Of a stretch of 8,449 nt of DNA, positions 5,548 to 8,449 are shown one piece after another. The DNA is from Alphaproteobacteria bacterium (GTDB lineage Bacteria > Pseudomonadota > Alphaproteobacteria > RF32 > CAG-239). The stretch is from NCBI GenBank assembly GCA_900767645.1, contig CAAFZY010000018.1, positions 1-8,449 on the forward strand. Reading direction: 5' to 3'. Both the position numbers and the translations under genes were made by a program. The notes beneath the pieces are model-generated. The model was not told the origin of the DNA and ran no database searches. It saw nothing but the letters and a program-made list of their open reading frames with translations. Each line of letters opens with the position of its first letter. Position 1 is the stretch's first letter.

Positions 5548-6507
5548 ATGTTTAAGGAATTTGCGAGCAACGAAAAAGAAGACGATTATTTAAGCGAATT
5601 TAGGCAAAAAGTTGCCACCCAACAACAAGAAGACATTGCGGAAAGACAATCGGAGCTGCAACGCTCACGCAACGGCTTTATCGGCACGCTCGCCGGAATT
5701 ATTTTGGCAGGTGTGGTAAGCTGGGTTTTATTTCTGCCTCGTTTTATCGATAACAATCCGGCGGAGATTCCAGTTATTCGCCGTCCGATTACACCGGTAA
5801 AAATTCAGCCCAACGAGCCGGGAGGAATGGAAATTTTAAATCAGGATAAATCGGTTTATAATTTGGTTGAAAAAAAAGAAATTGCGCCTGAAAAAATCGA
5901 GAGCATTTTGCCCGAACCGGAAGCTCCGAAAATGCCGACCATTGTGCCTGAGCCTGAAAAACCGGTCGCGGCGAAAGTAAAAGAACTCGAGCCCGCGGCG
6001 GCTGAAGAGCCTAAAACAACTGCGGCAAAAACCGACATTCTGCCGATAAAACCGCTTGATGAACATATTGAACCGACCAGTTCAACTTCAGGCAAAAAAA
6101 TTGCAATTCCCGAAAAACTGCCCGAAATTAAAGTTGAAGTTAAAAAAGCAGAGCCCCAGACGGTGGTTAAAACAGAGCCGGCAAAACCTGAAATTAAAGC
6201 CGAGCCAAAGAGCGAAGTTAAAACAGCGCCTCGACCGGAACCGCAAAAAAATATTGCAACCGGCGTTTGGCAAGTGCAGTTAATGGCATCTTCCAGCCAA
6301 AAAGCGGCCGAAGATTCGTGGAAAAATTCAGTCGCCAAATACAGCGCGCTCAAAAATCTGCCGCATGAGGTTGACGCCTCGCGCAATGATGCCGGCGTTA
6401 TGCTCTACCGCCTGCGCGCCGGAGCATTTGCCGATAAAGCGGGCGCCGAAAAAGTTTGCAACGAAATTAAGCAGGCCGGCGGCAGCTGCTTGGTTAAACA
6501 AAAGTAG
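5548..6507 (+). CDS. Inner-membrane SPOR-domain protein
   Basis: This is a bitopic envelope protein whose SPOR domain is expected to bind glycan strands stripped of stem peptides at the division septum. It has 319 residues from ATG 5548, with AAGGG seven bases upstream; an upstream GTG/ATG-type extension from 5515 lacks support. A charged cytoplasmic tail (1-42) is followed by one transmembrane helix (about 43-63), then a Pro/Glu/Lys-rich disordered linker (about 72-235), then the SPOR domain (about 240-317). That domain opens WQVQLMASSS and contains YRLRAGAFADKAGAEKVC. The linker start has the QPNEPGGMEILNQDKSVY motif familiar from alphaproteobacterial SPOR proteins next to nagZ. C304 and C314 in the SPOR domain could pair in the periplasm. 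It is first in a three-gene operon, with nagZ starting 8 bases after its stop. It is not a clear FtsN orthologue by sequence alone. Confidence 0.88.
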   Translation: MFKEFASNEKEDDYLSEFRQKVATQQQEDIAERQSELQRSRNGFIGTLAGIILAGVVSWVLFLPRFIDNNPAEIPVIRRPITPVKIQPNEPGGMEILNQDKSVYNLVEKKEIAPEKIESILPEPEAPKMPTIVPEPEKPVAAKVKELEPAAAEEPKTTAAKTDILPIKPLDEHIEPTSSTSGKKIAIPEKLPEIKVEVKKAEPQTVVKTEPAKPEIKAEPKSEVKTAPRPEPQKNIATGVWQVQLMASSSQKAAEDSWKNSVAKYSALKNLPHEVDASRNDAGVMLYRLRAGAFADKAGAEKVCNEIKQAGGSCLVKQK

Positions 6508-6515
6508 AAACAATC

Positions 6516-7577
6516 ATGAAAAAACCGATTTTGGCAGCTCTGTTATCAGTAAGCGGAACCTCACTGACCGATGACGAAAAGTTTTTGCTTGAAAAAGCAA
6601 ATCCGCTCGGAGTTTCGCTGTTCGGGCGTAATATTGCAAACAAAGAACAGTTAAAAAAACTGAACGCGGAAATTAAAACCGTTATCGGGCGCAACGATGT
6701 GCTGATTGCGCTTGATGAAGAAGGCGGACGGGTCAATCGGTTAAAACCGCTCGGATATGAATATGCTTGGGCTAAAGCTTTGGGCAATTCCGGCTCTGAG
6801 CAAATGACCAAACTTCATTGCAAAATTATTGCGCAAGATATGCTTGAACTTGGCGCCAACTTGAATTTTGCGCCGGTGCTAGACATTGAATACGAGCAGA
6901 CGACAATTGCTCTTAAAGGTCGCTGCTTAAGTTCAGATGCAAAAATTGTGGCCGACTTAGGGCGAATTATGTGGCAAACTTACGCGCAATCAGGCGTTTG
7001 CCCTTGCCTTAAACATCTTCCGGGGCACGGACGGGCATATAACGACCCGCATTTGCAACTGCCGACCGTAACCTGCTCTTTGACTGAAATGGAAAAAGAT
7101 TTTTATCCGTTTATCAAAAATAACGACTGTCCGATGGCGATGACCGCGCATATTTTAATAACCGAACTTGACAATCAAAATCCGATAACATTTTCCAAGC
7201 GCGGGATTGATGAAATTATCCGCTCCAGAATCGGGTTTAACGGATTTTTGCTTTCCGACGCGTTGGAAATGAACGCGCTTAAAGGCTCCGTAACCGAGCG
7301 GGCAACAGCGGCGTGGAGCGCCGGCTGCGACGCGGTATGTTATTGTAACGGCAATATTCATGATATGCAAAACTTGTGCCGAAACGCGCAGTTTTTAACC
7401 GATATTGCGCTTGAACGGTTTAATAATGTAAAAAATGTTTTGCAAAATCAAAAAAAATCAATACAATCAGTTACAGAGCGTGAGTTGTATAAACAGTTTT
7501 TACACTCACACAATATAAAAGAAATTAATTATGATGCAACCGAAATACTGCATCAGATGCAACAAGGAGAAAAATAA
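6516..7577 (+). CDS. nagZ: Beta-N-acetylhexosaminidase NagZ (GH3)
   Basis: This cytoplasmic enzyme removes GlcNAc from GlcNAc-anhydroMurNAc peptides during cell-wall recycling. It has 353 residues. The opening SVSGTSLTDDEKFLL followed by NPLGVSLFGRNI matches alphaproteobacterial NagZ. Other GH3 sites are IALDEEGGRVNRL (64-76), R136 in LKGRCL, KHLPGHG (166-172), and the mobile-loop D177-P178-H179, which carries the Asp/His acid-base pair. The nucleophile is D248 in FLLSDALEM. The middle residue of the dyad loop is usually Ser (D-S-H) and is Pro here. There is no signal peptide, as expected. The ATG has only a weak RBS. It is eight bases after the SPOR gene and overlaps tatA by one base. Such enzymes influence beta-lactamase induction in species with AmpR; none is seen here. 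Confidence 0.93.
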   Translation: MKKPILAALLSVSGTSLTDDEKFLLEKANPLGVSLFGRNIANKEQLKKLNAEIKTVIGRNDVLIALDEEGGRVNRLKPLGYEYAWAKALGNSGSEQMTKLHCKIIAQDMLELGANLNFAPVLDIEYEQTTIALKGRCLSSDAKIVADLGRIMWQTYAQSGVCPCLKHLPGHGRAYNDPHLQLPTVTCSLTEMEKDFYPFIKNNDCPMAMTAHILITELDNQNPITFSKRGIDEIIRSRIGFNGFLLSDALEMNALKGSVTERATAAWSAGCDAVCYCNGNIHDMQNLCRNAQFLTDIALERFNNVKNVLQNQKKSIQSVTERELYKQFLHSHNIKEINYDATEILHQMQQGEK

Positions 7578-7768
7578 TGTTTTTGGGTTTTTGGAGTTGG
7601 GTTTTGGTGCTGATTGTGGTGGTTGCTATTTTTTCAGCCGATAGATTGCCGGAATTAAAAGAGTTTTTGAAAGAATTTACCGAAACCGTTAAAAACGGCA
7701 CTAAAAGCGGCGTACAAAAAGTTAAAGAGAAGGCTGAAAAAGCTAAAAAGAATAAAGAAAAGAAATAA
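7577..7768 (+). CDS. tatA: TatA/TatB-family twin-arginine translocase subunit
   Basis: This is a small pore-type component of the Tat pathway, which exports folded proteins. Its 63 residues comprise an N-terminal transmembrane helix (about 3-19), the hinge FSADRLPEL (19-27), an amphipathic helix (about 24-40) and a lysine-rich tail. The LPEL motif and architecture fit TatA/B. The usual Phe-Gly hinge reads Phe-Ser (F19-S20), which is unusual, and there is no early Glu that would mark TatB. The start overlaps the nagZ stop (TAATG), and AAGGAG at 7564-7569 is seven bases upstream, so translation is coupled. No tatB or tatC follows; a terminator comes 28 bases later. scpA and scpB, often between nagZ and tatA in Alphaproteobacteria, are absent. 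The short length and poor hinge leave some room for a non-Tat membrane protein. Confidence 0.75.
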   Translation: MFLGFWSWVLVLIVVVAIFSADRLPELKEFLKEFTETVKNGTKSGVQKVKEKAEKAKKNKEKK

Positions 7769-7796
7769 TATAAATATCTCTTTATAAAAAAGACTG

Positions 7797-7829
7797 CCCG
7801 TATGTTTTACGCATACGGGTTTTATTTTA
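7797..7829 (+). terminator. Rho-independent terminator after tatA
   Basis: CCCGTATG (7797-7804) pairs perfectly with CATACGGG (7812-7819), extendable by a G-T pair at each end, with a short loop. The T-rich tail TTTTATTTTA (7820-7829) follows. It closes the SPOR-nagZ-tatA operon. Confidence 0.9.
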
Positions 7830-7873
7830 AATACATCTTATGCACAGCTTTGAACTCGTAAATATTACAAAAA
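7826..7873 (+). repeat. Dispersed intergenic repeat, copy B
   Basis: This is the second copy of the element at 274-321, in the same orientation and overlapping the T-tail of the tatA terminator. Its core TTATGCACA (7838-7846) also fits TTATNCACA. ACTCGTAAATATT at 7854-7866 is identical in both copies. Here it is followed by a possible gene remnant rather than a complete gene. Confidence 0.7.
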
Positions 7874-8008
7874 AACGCAAGCCAAAATCTTTTCATTCGT
7901 AACAACCTGTTGCGTTCAAAACACTTCGACGTTAAAGAAATTGATGATTTTTGCAGCACCTGCAATTCAGAACAAGAATGCGGAATTTATATATTTTTTA
8001 AGGCTTGA
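7862..8008 (+). other. ATG-less open frame, possible gene remnant
   Basis: The frame is open for 48 codons after a stop at 7859-7861 and ends at TGA 8006-8008. It has no ATG; the only likely alternative start is TTG 7910, without a ribosome binding site. The last residues, HFDVKEIDDFCSTCNSEQEC then GIYIFFKA, have a coding-like composition with three cysteines. I recognise no family. It may be the 3' end of a decayed gene, or chance. Confidence 0.2.
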
Positions 8009-8025
8009 GCAACTTGTTATTTTGG

Positions 8026-8054
8026 TTGCATATCTTAAAAAAATAAGTTATAAT
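8026..8054 (+). promoter_or_regulatory. Promoter of the cysteine-rich secreted protein gene
   Basis: A perfect TATAAT at 8049-8054 lies 17 bp downstream of TTGCAT (8026-8031), which matches the -35 consensus only in its first three bases. Initiation near 8061 would leave a leader of just under 30 bases that contains AAGGAG at 8076-8081, seven bases before the ATG. No operator is evident. Confidence 0.65.
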
Positions 8055-8088
8055 ATTTGCATATATCAGTTATATAAGGAGTTACGTT

Positions 8089-8449
8089 ATGAAACTTAAG
8101 TTTTCATTTTGGGCAGTATTAGGAGCTGTTTTGCTTTGTTCTGCCAATGTTTTTGCTTTAACCTGTAAAAACGATTACAGTTCGGCGAGCGGCTGCGCTT
8201 CAAACGCCAACGCCGCCGGCGATTGCACCACATTAGGTTATGCAACTGCCGATGTCAGCGGTTGTTCGCATTATATTTACTGCCCGTTTGACACGGCTTA
8301 CAAAAGATGCACCAATGCTGTTGAAACAGCTTGCGCAACCGGCACATACAAAACCAAGTCCGAATGCGAAACCGCAAATCCTGACGCATGGAAATGCACT
8401 CTTAACAGCGCCGGTTGCTATGAACCCAAAACCCTTGCAAAAATTTGCC
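8089..8449 (+). CDS. Secreted cysteine-rich protein, 3' end outside window
   Basis: I cannot name a function. The visible 120 residues begin with a clear Sec signal peptide: MKLK, a hydrophobic core, then SANVFA with likely cleavage after residue 23. C17 is inside the core and does not fit a lipobox. The mature part has 11 cysteines in 97 residues (26, 36, 46, 59, 65, 74, 82, 93, 103, 110, 120). It is rich in Ala, Thr, Asn and Gly. The spacing suggests repeated disulfide-rich modules, for example DCTTLGY...C...YCPFDTAYKRC. It is preceded by a good promoter and a strong RBS, so it is probably well expressed and the first gene of its transcript. From recall, similar CPFD-containing cysteine-rich exported proteins occur in uncultured gut Alphaproteobacteria; this is unverified. 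A surface or secreted structural protein is the simplest guess. Confidence 0.85.
   Translation, partial: MKLKFSFWAVLGAVLLCSANVFALTCKNDYSSASGCASNANAAGDCTTLGYATADVSGCSHYIYCPFDTAYKRCTNAVETACATGTYKTKSECETANPDAWKCTLNSAGCYEPKTLAKIC

Larger units (their letters stand above)
7769..8088. other. 320-bp gene-poor gap
   Basis: No supported gene lies between tatA and the cysteine-rich protein gene. The gap contains, in order, the operon terminator (7797-7829), copy B of the dispersed repeat (7826-7873), an ATG-less open frame (7862-8008) and the promoter of the next gene (8026-8054). No structured RNA or riboswitch was recognised. Confidence 0.7.

Noticed and set aside
5856..6386. 176-codon minus-strand frame opposite the SPOR gene
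   Set aside because: It lies antisense to a protein with clear TM and SPOR domains. Its Ser/Gly/Phe-rich product is what the reverse of a Pro/Glu/Lys-rich linker gives.
274..7873. Mobile island bounded by the direct repeats
   Set aside because: The interval holds core genes (xerC, rpmG, xthA, nagZ) and no phage, transposase or conjugation gene; XerC here fits the housekeeping enzyme.
8089..8160. Lipoprotein signal peptide on the cysteine-rich protein
   Set aside because: The only early cysteine (C17) follows V-L-L, which does not fit a lipobox, and a good signal peptidase I site (NVFA) follows.

Overview
The window looks like the chromosome of an AT-rich alphaproteobacterium, probably one of the small-genome, host-associated uncultured lineages. 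The evidence is the 55-residue cysteine-free L33, a XerC of alphaproteobacterial style, and above all the run SPOR protein, nagZ, tatA. That run is a shortened form of the order SPOR-nagZ-scpA-scpB-tatA found in many Alphaproteobacteria. The lineage assignment is an inference from recall; no search was run.

Left edge (1-372): no convincing gene. It holds a possible promoter and ribosome binding site for a leftward gene lying off the edge, a set of 10-bp-phased TTGTATCG repeats, two small hairpins, and copy A of an intergenic repeat whose second copy lies 7.5 kb away. Next, on the plus strand, come two overlapping glycosyltransferase genes (GT2 then GT8, 373-2191). They probably add sugars to a surface polysaccharide or LPS and are visibly more AT-rich than the genes further right. 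They are followed by xerC (2271-3212), which may be read from a leaderless mRNA.

Middle (3212-5392): a bidirectional terminator separates xerC from a leftward block. That block holds rpmG (its own promoter; 55 aa), an exported S41 peptidase that seems to lack the PDZ domain, and xthA (exonuclease III). xthA and the peptidase are 10 bp apart and probably cotranscribed.

Right half: a 155-bp divergent region carries paired 14-bp direct repeats. It leads into the operon SPOR protein, nagZ, tatA (5548-7768), which ends at a strong hairpin terminator. The theme is the envelope: septal peptidoglycan binding, muropeptide recycling and protein export. After the terminator comes copy B of the repeat, an ATG-less open frame that may be a gene remnant, a good sigma70-type promoter, and the start of a secreted, very cysteine-rich protein that runs off the right edge.

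No tRNA, rRNA, CRISPR array, insertion sequence or prophage gene was recognised. Nothing here is clearly a new defence or mobile system. The least explained items are the cysteine-rich secreted protein, the shared intergenic repeat with DnaA-box-like cores, the PDZ-less S41 protease and the TatA with an altered hinge.
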